Assembly: GCA_918026815.1 (NCBI GenBank) | Contig: CAKJVC010000072.1 | Span: forward strand, 186,001 to 250,000 | Reading direction: 5' to 3' | From: Chalara sp. BL73 | Taxonomy: Eukaryota > Ascomycota > Leotiomycetes > Helotiales | DNA length: 64,000 nt | Part shown: positions 32,049 through 43,682 of the stretch, one piece after another | Layout of the letters: each line of letters starts with the position of its first letter | Position numbering within the stretch: position 1 is the first letter of the stretch | Made by a program: the position numbers and the translations under genes | Notes under the pieces: generated by a model | The model's database searches: none | Seen by the model: the letters and a program-made list of their open reading frames with translations, nothing else | Told to the model about the DNA's origin: nothing

Positions 32049-33832
32049 GATGAGTCAATGAGTATTATTTTGTTAGAGCTTCGGTCCTCGCTAGTGCAGC
32101 ACGTAAGGATTCGATGTCTCTTTGCTAGTGGCCCGATGCATAATTCAACGATGGCGTTGTGGTTCTAGAATACACCTAAATGGTAGGCCCATGGGATTTG
32201 GTCGGGTCTTGTATTCATAGGCTATTGGGTTATATCTTGTAATTAGTTCTAATTTATGTATTCGAGCATGCTTATCACTACTCAGCTTGTGGGTGTCTAT
32301 TGTCTAATCAAGTATGTTCAATGCTACAGCACAAGTGTGCACCAATACAGGAAGTGACCTGCAACTGTTGAGTTCAGTTAAAATAGCAGAATATCTAGAC
32401 ATGTCTTTTGTTCAGGAAGTTCCAATCTTGAAAGTGATCCAGAGCTGGCAGTTTTCGGTTTTTGGGGGGGAGAGGGTTGGCAATACTGTGTTTGGTTTCC
32501 CAAGTTCACCTTCAGATGTGCTGTAATTGGTTGACCCTAGTTAAAATGGCCAGAGTGAATAAACTCCTATATAAACAAAGTTATGAACGTTTGTTGCAAA
32601 ATTCTGCCACGGATATCCCCGCTGGTGAAGCTGTTGCGCGACCTCCTCATGTAAAGTACGTAACTCCTAACTAGTGAATCAGGCTGACAATATCTTTCTC
32701 TCGCTCCGCGTTTTAGGAGCAAAAGAAGAGGAGGCGGAGCCGAGCTGCTTCGTCTCCGAAAAACGAATGTGCAAGTAGCACTTCGCGCCAATAGAGGCAA
32801 GACCTATTGTAGCGGTCTACAATAAGCTGTGATTGCCTCGCTCTCGCGGTGGTCAACCCTCTCCCATGCAATGTTCCCATCTGCTGACTGCCAGCAACGG
32901 CGTCTACGGACGTCAAAGCAGGGAGGCAGGTTGTGTATGGGTCGTAATTGATCCATGATGCAGATGGTAGAGCATGCGTGGTTCTAAAAAATCCTTACAT
33001 TATATGTGAGGGTTTCTTCACTCCTTGAGGATCGACTCATCGAGGTTTGAAGTTTTGCTAGTTTCTACTTTTGAAATCTTTGTGATATGCACCTTACATT
33101 CGTAGTCCTTGACCAAGACATTTATTTAGCTACTATGCTCAATGTTACTTGCCCCAACAGTATATGCAAAGCTTCCTGCAACCCAATAGTCAGCCTTCGC
33201 ACCAGATTGGATAGTGCGTGAACTCACTGTTGATCCTTAGTTGCTGCTAATGCTTTAAGCGAAAGCACAACTGATGCTCTAAAAAATTTCAACTGCATGC
33301 ACGATTTAGGATAAGATACCATATTACTAATATTTAGAGGTTGAAAAACAAATACTTTGTATCACGTGCATGCAAAAGATCAAAGATTAAGACTTCAAGG
33401 CTAATAATGTAGTTCCGAAAATTCGCCAAGACTCCAACTTCGCTTAAACCCCTTATCCTCCTCATGATCAGTTTCTACGTTTGAGAAATAAAAGGCCAAT
33501 TATTGACACGGTTATTACCTTTTTTGCTTTATTGTATAGCTCGTCAACATTTAATTGATTGTGGAACAACTTAAGAGACTCACTATTTACGAGATACATT
33601 TACTTGTTGCTTTTTTCAAAGATGGTCAATATTAAAATTTCGATTATAATGAAAGATTGAGAATTGGCAGTTTGTGCTAAGATTGGCCCTTTTATTTCTC
33701 GACCGGAGATGGCAATAGAACCTTCTAAAAATGTTCAATATGAATTCTTGCGCGGCCCTGAAGTATGTTGATTTCCTTGCACACGCCCGTGCTCATCTTA
33801 TAAGAATCTTTGCCAAGTAGATCAGGACTCCT
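32049..33832. other. Convergent AT-rich intergenic
   Basis: 1.8 kb between convergent genes. Several short frames without family resemblance and AT-rich sequence; no repeat recognised. Confidence 0.45.
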
Positions 33833-35114
33833 TTAGCTGATGACTCGCTTAGCAGCCGTGGGGTGGTCGGAGGCAGCGACATTGCACTGATGCATAGTGC
33901 GTGGCCCATATGACTCTGGAAACTCCGTCTGTCATGCATGTTAGCATAAATACCGAGGTTATCAAGGTGATTGTTCCGCACAATAGAATGCCACAACGAG
34001 CGGTTATACCATAAAACGACGTCCTGCTCTTCATGCCTATGAGCATAAATGTTGCTTGGTTCGAGAGCTGGCCTCATTAACCTGGTTATATCAGTACCCT
34101 TAAACACGAACAAAAAGATACTTACTTATGTAGAAACGCTCTAACCTCTCCCAAGTCACTAACAACAGTCTCTTCTCCATCTGGTCTTGTCTTCAAAAAA
34201 AGTTTGTACGCCGCCTGCCCATGGACCTGTAGGCTATGCTCGCCAGTCACTGGGTTTTCCCATACCATGGGATATGTACAAATCTTGTCAGTACTCCACG
34301 GTTTCAATTTGTCTAAGGGCTTCTCCAAGCCCTCCGTCTCGATCGTATGGCCTAGTCTCGTGCTATGCGCCGTGCTCATCCACTCGAAGCAGTGCGGCGC
34401 ATACTCAATCCGGCTATTATACACTACGTCTCTCATCTTGTCATCCAACAACTCCAGCGCCCGTGATCCAGCTACCATTGCCGTTGCTCCTGGCGCGATT
34501 TTCATCTCCGTTCCGGTGCCGTCGTCCCACTGCACAGTCACATCCGGCCCCTTAGGTGTCTGTACTGCCAGCAAGCATCCTACACGTGGAGGTGGAATGG
34601 CATACAATGCACCATCAAAATGCCATTGGTAGAACCTCGATTTCCCAGACTCTCGCTCCTCAGCGGTAATGTGTGGCGGAAGGTGGAAATACTGGTGGTC
34701 TATGCCTTTCACCTGGAAGCCTGGTGGGAATTGGTAATGCCCCTCTGGTACGGGTCCTCTACCTAGGATATGTACTTGCGGCTGGATGGGTATCGCTGGA
34801 CGGTTCGGCAACCCATATATATCAACTCCGTTATGCGAGGTAAGAAAAGGGTCAACTCCATGAGCAAAACCACCAGTAGTTTCATCTGGGTCAAAGCGTC
34901 GTGTGAGCTCGTACTGGTTCTGAGGCGTGAGCATCTGAGGTTGGTCTTTGAAGACGAGGAGTTTGTGGGTGTGTAGCGCCTTGTGGATGATTTCGAAGTC
35001 GGAGTCTGTGAGTTTGTTTAGGTCGATTCCACGTACTATGGCACCAAAGCTAACATTGCTCTTAGGACCGTGATTCATGGGCTCGATCACGGTATCCTTG
35101 ATTACTGAAGGCAT
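33833..35114 (-). CDS. Fe(II)/2-oxoglutarate dioxygenase, TfdA/XanA-like (copy 1)
   Basis: Oxidative decarboxylation of 2-oxoglutarate coupled to substrate hydroxylation. Exons 35114-34126, 34081-33982 and 33928-33833 join to 394 residues. Iron ligands are visible: HxD in RFYQWHFDGALY and the distal His in NRSLWHSI; the 2-oxoglutarate-binding Arg is in YGPRTMHQCNVAAS. Other family segments are FGAIVRGIDLNKL, HKLLVFKDQ, the GTEMKIAPGATAMVAG strand, GLEKPLDKLK and MRPALEPSNIYAH. The closest characterised fungal relative I know is xanthine hydroxylase XanA; substrate not proven. The last intron uses donor GTGCGG with branch GCTAAC. Divergent from the hydrolase gene next to it. Confidence 0.9.
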
Positions 35115-35637
35115 TTTGTCTGACTTTTGGAAAGTGCGGTAGAGCCCCCTATGTTTATGATGTCAAAGTATATTGAAGTTGGATAAGGCCACCAGTCTTG
35201 TAACTTGTACAATGATTTGATCTATTTGTAGTGAAAAATAAAAAATGCCTCTAATAAGGAAGGTAAATACCGACCAAGTGGCTGCAGGATAATGGATACT
35301 ATGCTCTCTACCTTCTGACGTGCTACTGACGAACACAGATGGGTGTATTGATATACCAATAAGAGAGTACAAAGCAGATGTGGAGAAAGTTGAGCCGTCA
35401 GGTGGGGTTATGAGATGGATGCAGATACGGATGCGAGCATCCGGCTTTGGATTGCATACTCGGCCGAGATTCGATGATGGGTTTACAGAGGATAATTACG
35501 CGGATTCTTGCAGCAAAAGAGGCTTACATAGACATCCTTGGGCATTTTAGATTGTATTGCTATCAACCTGCCAACTTATTCCGAGTCATAACTTGAAACC
35601 CTTATCCAAGATTCAACTTCTTTAAACTAGACGAAAA
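35115..35637. other. Bidirectional promoter dioxygenase 1 / hydrolase
   Basis: 523 bp between divergent starts; a likely shared regulatory region. CGG-type half sites for Zn2Cys6 regulators occur but no convincing dyad was seen. Confidence 0.5.
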
Positions 35638-36438
35638 ATGTCCGAGAGCAAAATATACTATCATATAACTCCTGGTGGCTCACGCATCTTTGTTGAAGAA
35701 TGTGGTTCAGGGCCTCTCATGATCCTTATGCATGGTCTAGGAGGGACTACGAACGCATTTCACCCGTTGGTCAGCTATTTCTCCTCCAAATACACCATGC
35801 TTCGATTCGACTTCCCAGGTTCAGGATTCAGCACATATAAGAACCCTCCAATAATCCCTCAATTCGTGGAAGATCTGGGCTCAATCCTCAAAACCAAAGG
35901 AAAAGCTGGCGAGACGCCAATTCTTGTCGGCCATTCATTGGGAAGCATTGTAGCCATGCATTATGCTTCTAAGCAACCTGGGGTAGCCGCATTGGTCTTG
36001 ATTGGTGCAGGGAGATCTGCGATACATATACCAGCAGCTGTTGAACGCATGAGTCAGCTTGCTGAAATGGCGAGAGAAGGGATTGAAGGTATTCGAGATA
36101 GCACAGTCGCAAATAATGTCAGCCCAAGCTCTTCAGATCTTGTCAGGACAATTGTAAGACAGATGATCAGCTCGCAAGACGGGGAAGGATATGCTGCGAC
36201 TTGCGAGGCAGTTTGTGGACCATCTCATATTGACCCAGATTACTCTGCAATCAAATGCCCTGTATTGTTGATATCAGGTGATCAAGACAAGATCTCGCCA
36301 CTATCAAGATCACAGGAGTTAAAGGAGTTGATAGGAGGCGGACAATCGAAAGTTGAACATGTGCATACTGGTCACCAGCATGTGCTGGAGGATACCAAAG
36401 CGGTTGTGACGGCGATGATATCGTTCTTCGGCACATAG
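35638..36438 (+). CDS. Alpha/beta hydrolase (3-oxoadipate enol-lactonase-like)
   Basis: Intronless, 266 residues. Fold markers: MILMHGLGGT (oxyanion hole), LRFDFPGSGFS, nucleophile elbow VGHSLGSIVAMHYA, acid in LLISGDQDKISP and catalytic His in HTGHQHVLED. Length and spacing match small esterase/lactonase members such as enol-lactonases, with no signal peptide, so cytosolic. Sits between the dioxygenase and the regulator; in such a cluster it could cleave a lactone or ester made by the oxygenases (inference). Confidence 0.88.
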   Translation: MSESKIYYHITPGGSRIFVEECGSGPLMILMHGLGGTTNAFHPLVSYFSSKYTMLRFDFPGSGFSTYKNPPIIPQFVEDLGSILKTKGKAGETPILVGHSLGSIVAMHYASKQPGVAALVLIGAGRSAIHIPAAVERMSQLAEMAREGIEGIRDSTVANNVSPSSSDLVRTIVRQMISSQDGEGYAATCEAVCGPSHIDPDYSAIKCPVLLISGDQDKISPLSRSQELKELIGGGQSKVEHVHTGHQHVLEDTKAVVTAMISFFGT

Positions 36439-36514
36439 ATGTATGGAATTCTGGACTTAATAATTGAATTAATTGCAACGTTCTAGAGTGAAGCTTGCGG
36501 CCGTGTCGAAACGT

Positions 36515-39500
36515 TCATATTGAATTGGATGGGGCGAGTCCGAGCAAATCATCGAACCAGTTCAAAGACCTAATATTGAATGGGTCGCCAAATGGTGAAC
36601 CAAAGTTGTCGTACTGCCTCCGCACAATTGGAGGGATTCCATCGTAGCTAGTACTCATTGTCTCATATGGTGCCGGAATCGGGTTTGAATAATCTTGCTG
36701 TGAATGCTGACCATCGCCTATGCGTGAATGGCCAGATTGTGGCTGTGTTGAGCAATCTTGTAGCCAAAGAGGAACAAGTGATGTCGCTATTGTCGAATTG
36801 CCTGGTCGAGGAAGGTCGCTTTCACAGAACTTCTTAACGAAGGCTGCAACATTCAGACTCTTTTCACTAGTAATATCATTGGGTCTCTGTCGCCCGTTGA
36901 TCTGAGCCTGAAGGCCACCATCGGCGCTCTGCGAATTAAACTTATGCTCTTCCGCAAGGAGTTCTGACAATAGACGGGCACCTCGAGCAGCAATAGAACT
37001 GACGGAGGCGCTACATGAAAGAATGTCTATAGCTTGAGAGACTAAATGGCGATGCTCCTCATACTCGCGAGCGGACTGACTTTTGTTGAAATTATCAAGT
37101 GATAAAATGATCTGAGGCACTGTCAATAATCAATAATTGACATAAAAATAATGGAGAATTTACACCAGCAGCAACACTGAATGCTTGCATAGTCCAAAGA
37201 ATTGGGCTATTATCAGAGAATTCTTCTTTCACTTCGTTGATGATTGTTTTCGCAGCAGCTAGGCAGGTTCTACGGGTAAATGCAAACTGCTTGTCATGGA
37301 AACTCATACCGAGAAATTTCCGATGTATCATCTGGGTTAAGTCAGCAAATATCATGCTATAGTCTTCATAATAGATTCTTACAATAATTTTATGGGCACT
37401 TGTGATTGTAAGGCATCTTCTCGCAAGCGGAACCCAAGCTGGCCAGGAAGGATCAATGTTCGTGTGGCTTTTAAGACATGAGGGCATCTGCGAAAGTACA
37501 ATATCTCGCATCATTTTATCAAAATGCAGTACTTGATCGTATTTTGCATTCACTGTGTGTACTTGCGAAATACGATCTTGTAATGCTGGCATCAAGGATG
37601 CAATTTTGTATAGAAAGGTGCCATATGAAGTTATACTTGGCTTGGCTGAAGGCAGAGGTTGCATGGTATCTTCATCACAATGCAGCGGAGCCCTGGTAGT
37701 GAAATGCAAAGGATTCATACCTATGTAGAAGTATTAATAATTGATTCAACTTTACGGTTGAGGCCAGAATTACAATATGTTTCTGAGAAGGGAACCGAAA
37801 ACCAGTCTTGGGTAGCAAGTTGTTGCCACAATCGTCTTCCAATCTCCTTCTGGAGATCAGGGAGTTCGCCATCAGAATCAGGTCCCTTTTTTGGTCTCGC
37901 CAATCTATGGAGGCCGAGAGAATGTGCTATGCGAACTGCTGATGCGAGGAGAACACTTTGAGAATTTGAGAACCCAAGTGTATGAGCACATATCGTTGAG
38001 CATGTAATAGCTTGAATGCTGTATACTGTATCTAAAATCAGAACAAATACAATTCAAGAGCAAGGCAATATTACAATTATGATTTTGTTGATATCTGGCT
38101 ACATTCAGGCACTCAACGGAGGCGTTATAATATTGTTTGGCTAGGGTCCCTTGATCATCTATGAAACATTAAATCAGATTGATTGATCATCAAATATATT
38201 CATCTTACCTTGATGAAATCCCCATTTTGAAACCTGGATCGGTATCGCGCATGCCACTAGATGATCCTGAGGTTAGGACCCGTACAATAGAAGGAAAATT
38301 GATAGAAATTGATCAGATGCTGCGATCAGCAATGATGCTAAATGTATCTTACTGCTTCCGCACAAAATGGCAAAGAGTAGGGAAATCCACTGCAAGCCAG
38401 CAGTGGTCATGTTAATGACACCATTATCTACTTCGTAGAACTGCTCAAGTTCTTGGGTAAACGTCTGCACATGGAACGAGCAGTGCATAAACAAGAGCCA
38501 GTCAGCGTGGTATTGAACAAGCAATTCGACTCGCGCCTTGTCCGGCAAAAGGTCTTGGATCTGTGGAATTTGCATCGGCTGCATAACTGCTTGAATGGTA
38601 GAAATCGATGTAGGTGATTGACCCCATGCCTGAGTCGTTTGTATAACATCCTTTTCAGGATATACCATTGTCTCATGGGCACTAGTTTCTCTGACTGCCG
38701 ACGTGAGATTGCTATCCTTTAGCCTCCCCCACGCAAGGAACTCTAGTACAGTAGCAGCATCTTCGACTTCGGCATCGGACGAAGCTTGTACAGAATTGAG
38801 GTCTGGGCCATGTCCAGTGGCTTCCTCGTTATGAAGATGAGGCAAATGCTGCGTGTTTGCAGGCTGCCAAGTCTTTGTTTGCTTTTGTGGTCTTTGTGAA
38901 TGATTTACGAAATTGGACTCGGTCCCAGAACTCTGCTCTGCATATCGCTTCCGCGGTTCTATACAGTCTAATTTAGATTCCAGGTGCTTTACTCGGTCGG
39001 ATAAGGTCGTAACAAGGTTCAAAATCTTCTCGTTAATGGGTACATCTACATCGGAGCTTCTTGCCGCTGGTGGATTTGAGAATGTTGCGTTCGGCGATAT
39101 AGCTGGTGTCTGGTAGGTAGCTTGCCTGTCAACCACATGTTGGACTTCCGCTCGCCGACACAGGTTACCAGTCCCTCTGCCGTATAGGAGATTAGCTTCA
39201 CCCTTGCCATTGTGAATTTTATATCATCAAGGTTTCTAGAGCAACTGACCTTTTTATGCAATTTTGGCAAGGTATGACTTTATCACCTGGTATAGGAGAG
39301 TTAGTTCTTGCTCCTCTCCAACTTAATTGATGCAGAGACATGAAATACGCGTTCCAGTAGCGTTCCACGTCTGTTATCTGGTGGTATGAGCTCGCTTCTC
39401 TCGAAACAAATATATTCTTTCTTCCCTTTTTTTTTGAAGAACCATCATGGCTTGATAATAGATGTCACAAAGAGCAGTTATAGCTTGAGCGCTTGCTCAA

Positions 39501-39811
39501 GATTAGCAATTGCATATTCCCGATTTTGCACCCACCCTGCTGCCCTTGCAAGTTCTGATGTGCGCTTGCCTTCGAGATAACAGCATCTGTGGACGCATGT
39601 GCTCAGTTCACTTCTAAATTCTCTTACATTTGATTTTTCTTCTTGCACAGTCCGCACAGCTGTACTTGATGATTAGCATCAACTTTAACATTGGCGTCAC
39701 GGGACCGCCAACATAGGATGAGGCACAAAACTCACGTCTGAGGTTTTCGAGAGGACATTGGGCAACTGTGGGACTGCTTTCAGGGGCTAACGGGTCTGGC
39801 AAGTTTGGCAA
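36515..39811 (-). CDS. Zn2Cys6 transcription factor with fungal-specific middle homology region
   Basis: DNA-binding regulator, probably pathway-specific. The zinc cluster is split by two introns: CADCARRKIK with the third Cys codon split at 39632/39285, DKVIPCQNCIKR, then GTGNLC. Together this is C-x2-C-x6-C-x5-C-x2-C-x8-C. A basic linker and a coiled coil (LVTTLSDRVKHLESKL) follow. The middle homology region has KWGFHQ, VRIAHSLGLHRL and EIGRRLWQQL. The C-terminal exons run LHCDEDTMQPLPS, then to NWFDDLLGLAPSNSI. Approximate exons: 39811-39633, 39284-39252, 39200-38354, several small ones 38270-37750, then 37718 to 36515. The N-terminal start and the junction near 38350 are uncertain. Confidence 0.82.
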
Positions 39812-40475
39812 CGTGCATGCAGGTTAAGCACATACGGCCGAGACGGACGGCAGAGGATCTCTAAATGAGGTTATATCTACGTATACAAAGATACGGGTTG
39901 CTGACAGCGGCAAGCTAAAGAGCAGGTGCCTCTAATTGTATCGCGGATCGCTCGGGAAATGCCAAGCCGTTGTCGGGTTGCAAAAGTCGGCCGAACTGCA
40001 TCTGCTATCAATACTTTAACCCCCTAATCAATGTGTAGTGGGCTTCGACAGGAGTGGCGTTACTGTTCTATTGCTTGGTTACTGATTCCTGGGGTTTGAG
40101 GTTCAATTATGGAGAATGTTGATCTTTATCACTGAGAATTGAGGAGATAACGATCCCTAATCAATGAGAGCGCACGTACCTATTCCTCTATCTTGGGATG
40201 ATAATACTATACACTAATGCAGGTCTTAGGCAGCTCCCTATCTTCGTGTTGGCATCTTGAGAGTTTTTGTCTGCGAAAGAAAACCAACATCTGCGTAATT
40301 TCCAGCCTATCTCATTTGTTACATGTCTAAAGATCACTTGTCGCCACAAGTGCCATTGCGTTACCTTCGAAGCTACAGGGTACCATTAAATACCCACGGC
40401 TATTTCAGATATATGATCTTCGCATTCTTCATTGCAATTCCTGTTTCTTGTCAAAAGAATTGATCACAACCAAAG
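39812..40475. other. Bidirectional promoter regulator / permease
   Basis: 664 bp between divergent starts of the Zn2Cys6 gene and the permease; no gene seen. Confidence 0.5.
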
Positions 40476-43045
40476 ATGTTCCAGAGGGCAGAAAATTTCA
40501 TGAGGACCTTCAGTGTGAAACTACCAAAGCAGACAAGCTCCCTTGCTCCAGAATATGTTTGGAGTAACACAGTAGGTTGTGGCGTCAAATGGTCAATGGA
40601 CAGTATTGGACGGGCCACTAACTGTTACACAAGGACCAAGATCCGGTCCCAGTCGAGCGAAGGCATGACAACATCATCTCTTTCGAGTACTTGAGGCTAA
40701 CTGAATTTCCAGAACTTGGACTGGGACAACCTTCATTCTTTACGTATGACCATATTCCACACGAAATTTCTAACTCTGGCTAAGGAAGCCGGGAGCTCAA
40801 GAGCTGTCTCAGAGCCCTCTTGTCTTGTTATTTTAACTCCTTAAACAGCTCAAGAGCTGCGGAGTTCCTACTAATTTTTAGCTTAATTTAGTGCTAATTT
40901 GTTACAGTGGTAAGTGATCAACAAGCCGTACGACTTAAATGTAGAGGATCGACGAATGTATTGAACCTGTCGTTCAGGGGCAACACATGCTGATATTTTT
41001 TGATTCGTAGGTTTTCTGACCTGGTTACATACTCGACGTGGGCGAATGGCGCTGCAGTCGTGGCACTTGGGCTATCTCCGAGTGATGCTATTTGGATCGT
41101 TTTTGTTGCGGCGCTCTGCAATGCCATTCCGACAGTCATGAATGGAGCTATTGGGGCTGATCTGCACGTCGTGAGTTGACTTTCATCCGTCCTCTATTCA
41201 GCCAGCACGACGTCCAACACTGAAAATTCCAGCCGTTCCCCATAGTCGTCAGAGCAAGCTATGGCTATTGGCTAAGCTACTTTTGTGTGGTTTCAAGAGG
41301 AATCCTGGCTCTGTTCTGGTTTGGTGTTCGTAAGTGACCTCTTATTATGTCTTTGGCACAAAAGGCTCCAAAATATTGGCTGTGCATTTTCTGAATCTTA
41401 CAATACGCGTCACAACTTTTTTGGTCAAAAGCTAACCCACACTCATCAGAATCCGCTGGTGGCGCAACCGCCAGTAAGTTTCGCCTCCAGTCTCGCGTTA
41501 AGTCAACCTACACCAATTTTAATCTTCATTCAGTCACACAGATGATCACCGCGATATGGCCATCATATGCTACCCTTCACAACTCCCTTCCAGTATCTGC
41601 TGGTATTACCAGCAAAGGGCTAATATCTTACTTTATCTATCATTGCGTCCAAACACCATTCTTGTTCATCCCAACGCATAGGTTAAAGCCAATGTTTTTA
41701 GCCAAAACCATTCTTGTTCCTCCAATGGTATGTGTGCAGCTTCTAACCGGGGTTAAAGCTTCACTAGCATAAAGAATTTAGTTCAGACTTTGTACCTGAC
41801 GCATAATTTTTCTCTTCCCTCAAACTACCAAATCCACCAGATAACTGACATAAAAATTCTAGGCACTAGCTATGGTTATTTATCTCGCCGTTGCAGCCAA
41901 GGATGGCCCAAATTATTGGAAAACACCCTCTACAGTCAGTGGTTCAGCCAGAGCATGGCTCTGGCTATCCAGCTTGACCTCTGTTACTGGAGGCTTCTCA
42001 ACCCTGGCTGTGAACATCCCTGACTTTGCACGTTTCGCAAAGAAACCTGGATCTCAAGTCTGGCAATTGCCGGCGATTCCGTTCTTCAAAGTTCTCGTGA
42101 GCATTTTCGGCGTCATGGGTGCCAGTGCTTCAAAGCCACTGTATGGCAAGATTCTCTGGAGCCCCCTTGATATCATTGCGCAATGGCAAGGAAGCTCAGG
42201 AGGTCGCGCTGCAGCATTTTTTTGTGCCATGCTTTGGTGCCTCGCACAAATCTGTGTGAACATCAGTGCTAACAGTATATCATTTGGAAATGGTAAGAAG
42301 CTACCGACATGCGGAATACTTGACTTCCCTAACGAGTTGACAGACATAACTTCTCTATTTCCCAGATACTTCAATATTCGAAGGGGAGTTCTCTTTGCCA
42401 TGTTTGTTGGAGGATGGGCAATGGTTCCATGGATCATCCTATCCAACGCGAAGAATTTTCTGAATTTTATGTCTGCTTACGCTGTTTTCAGTATGCCTTC
42501 ACATCTCCTATGCGTTCAAATTACAGTACCTTTGCAACTGCTAACTCTTTATATAGTGGCTCCAATTGCAGGAATCATGTTGGTGGATTACTGGTTCATT
42601 AAAAAGCGCAAAATAGATGTCCCAGCTCTCTATAATCCGGAAGGCATATATGGTAAATGTGTAAGTACTGTACCCAATACCTTCCCATTCATTATATTAA
42701 CGCAAGTCTTAGAACTGGCGCTCCTTAGTCATTATGGTTGTGGTGATTGTTCCGATGCTCCCAGGTCTTGCGAATAAAGTCACACCGAAGAGGGTCAAGA
42801 TCCCAGCCAATCTCACCCATCTCTTTGCTATTAACTGGCTCTACGGTTTTATCTCAGCCTGCATCCTCTATTACGTTCTTAATCTCATCTGGAAAGATGA
42901 GAAGACGCTCATTCCAGCCACAATCCATGGGGATGTCCAGATTGTGGAAGGAGAAGAGTCTTCGAATCATAGGAGAATTGATCAAAGAGAGAAAGAACTA
43001 AAAAGGAATGAGTTAGTTGAGATTGGGCGACCGAGAACTTCCTAA
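40476..43045 (+). CDS. NCS1-family nucleobase/allantoin-type permease
   Basis: Plasma-membrane proton symporter of the NCS1 family (uracil, allantoin, uridine and related compounds). Exons: 40476-40571, 40634-40743 (or split), 41011-41170, 41233-41329, 41450-41473, 41534-41727, 41863-42490, 42557-42660, 42713-43045. Markers: SLAPEYVWSN and DQDPVPVERR at the N-terminus, FSDLVTYSTWANGAAV (TM1), ITQMITAIWPSY, LPVSAGITSKGLISYFIY, VPPMALAMVIYLA, VNIPDFARFAK, ANSISFGN and APIAGIMLVDYW. About 12 TM segments. The second exon is odd: the expected RRTWT motif appears only if 40663-40711 is removed as a GC-AG intron, and this puts the next exon out of frame (see findings). Confidence 0.82.
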
Positions 43046-43682
43046 AGGTTGTTCTTCACAAGGCTCTGCGTTTGCTGCTTTGCATGGGTTATGTCTACAA
43101 GATATTATTTAACTAACGCATATTAATTTGAGACCCATCACCTATTTTCACCATCTATTTCAAGCATATACAATCTGTTCTCTTATTATTCCAGTGAACC
43201 CTATTTGACTTCTAAATAGCCTTTTGGCTACATATTTTGAACATTCTAGGCTACTTATTTTGAACATTCTAGGCTACTTATTTGTTATTACATGATTATT
43301 CACGCGGCTTCGCGCCATAATCTCCTGCTAGAATCTCTGGGGGATATCAGGCTGTGGACTGCGTGTGATTTGTGCTCCTGACAAAGTATCTCTGCTACTA
43401 AAGAGTTGATTACGCGGTTTTTTCGTCAGCCGTGGCACATAACCAGCTTTGGAAACGGGTATAATTTAGTCGAGTTATTCGGGAATTCCTATCATGAAGA
43501 AAGTTGCTAGATTTTTATGAACTTGTACACGTTTCTTCTCAGTGCGTCAAGCAACACAATACACTCATAATCTAAGAGCTCATTGGCCTCACCGTGACAG
43601 CTATGGAATCACTGAAGAATGGTCAGTTGCAACTAAAGATTTGGAACTACGCCAGATTTAGTCCCTGTGCACCAACCTTGAA
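43046..43682. other. Convergent intergenic
   Basis: 637 bp between permease and dioxygenase 2 stops, with a short tandem repeat at 43226-43284. Confidence 0.6.
43226..43284 (+). repeat. 23-bp tandem repeat, about 2.5 copies
   Basis: GGCTACWTATTTTGAACATTCTA occurs at 43226-43248 and 43249-43271, with a third partial copy to 43284. Confidence 0.9.
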
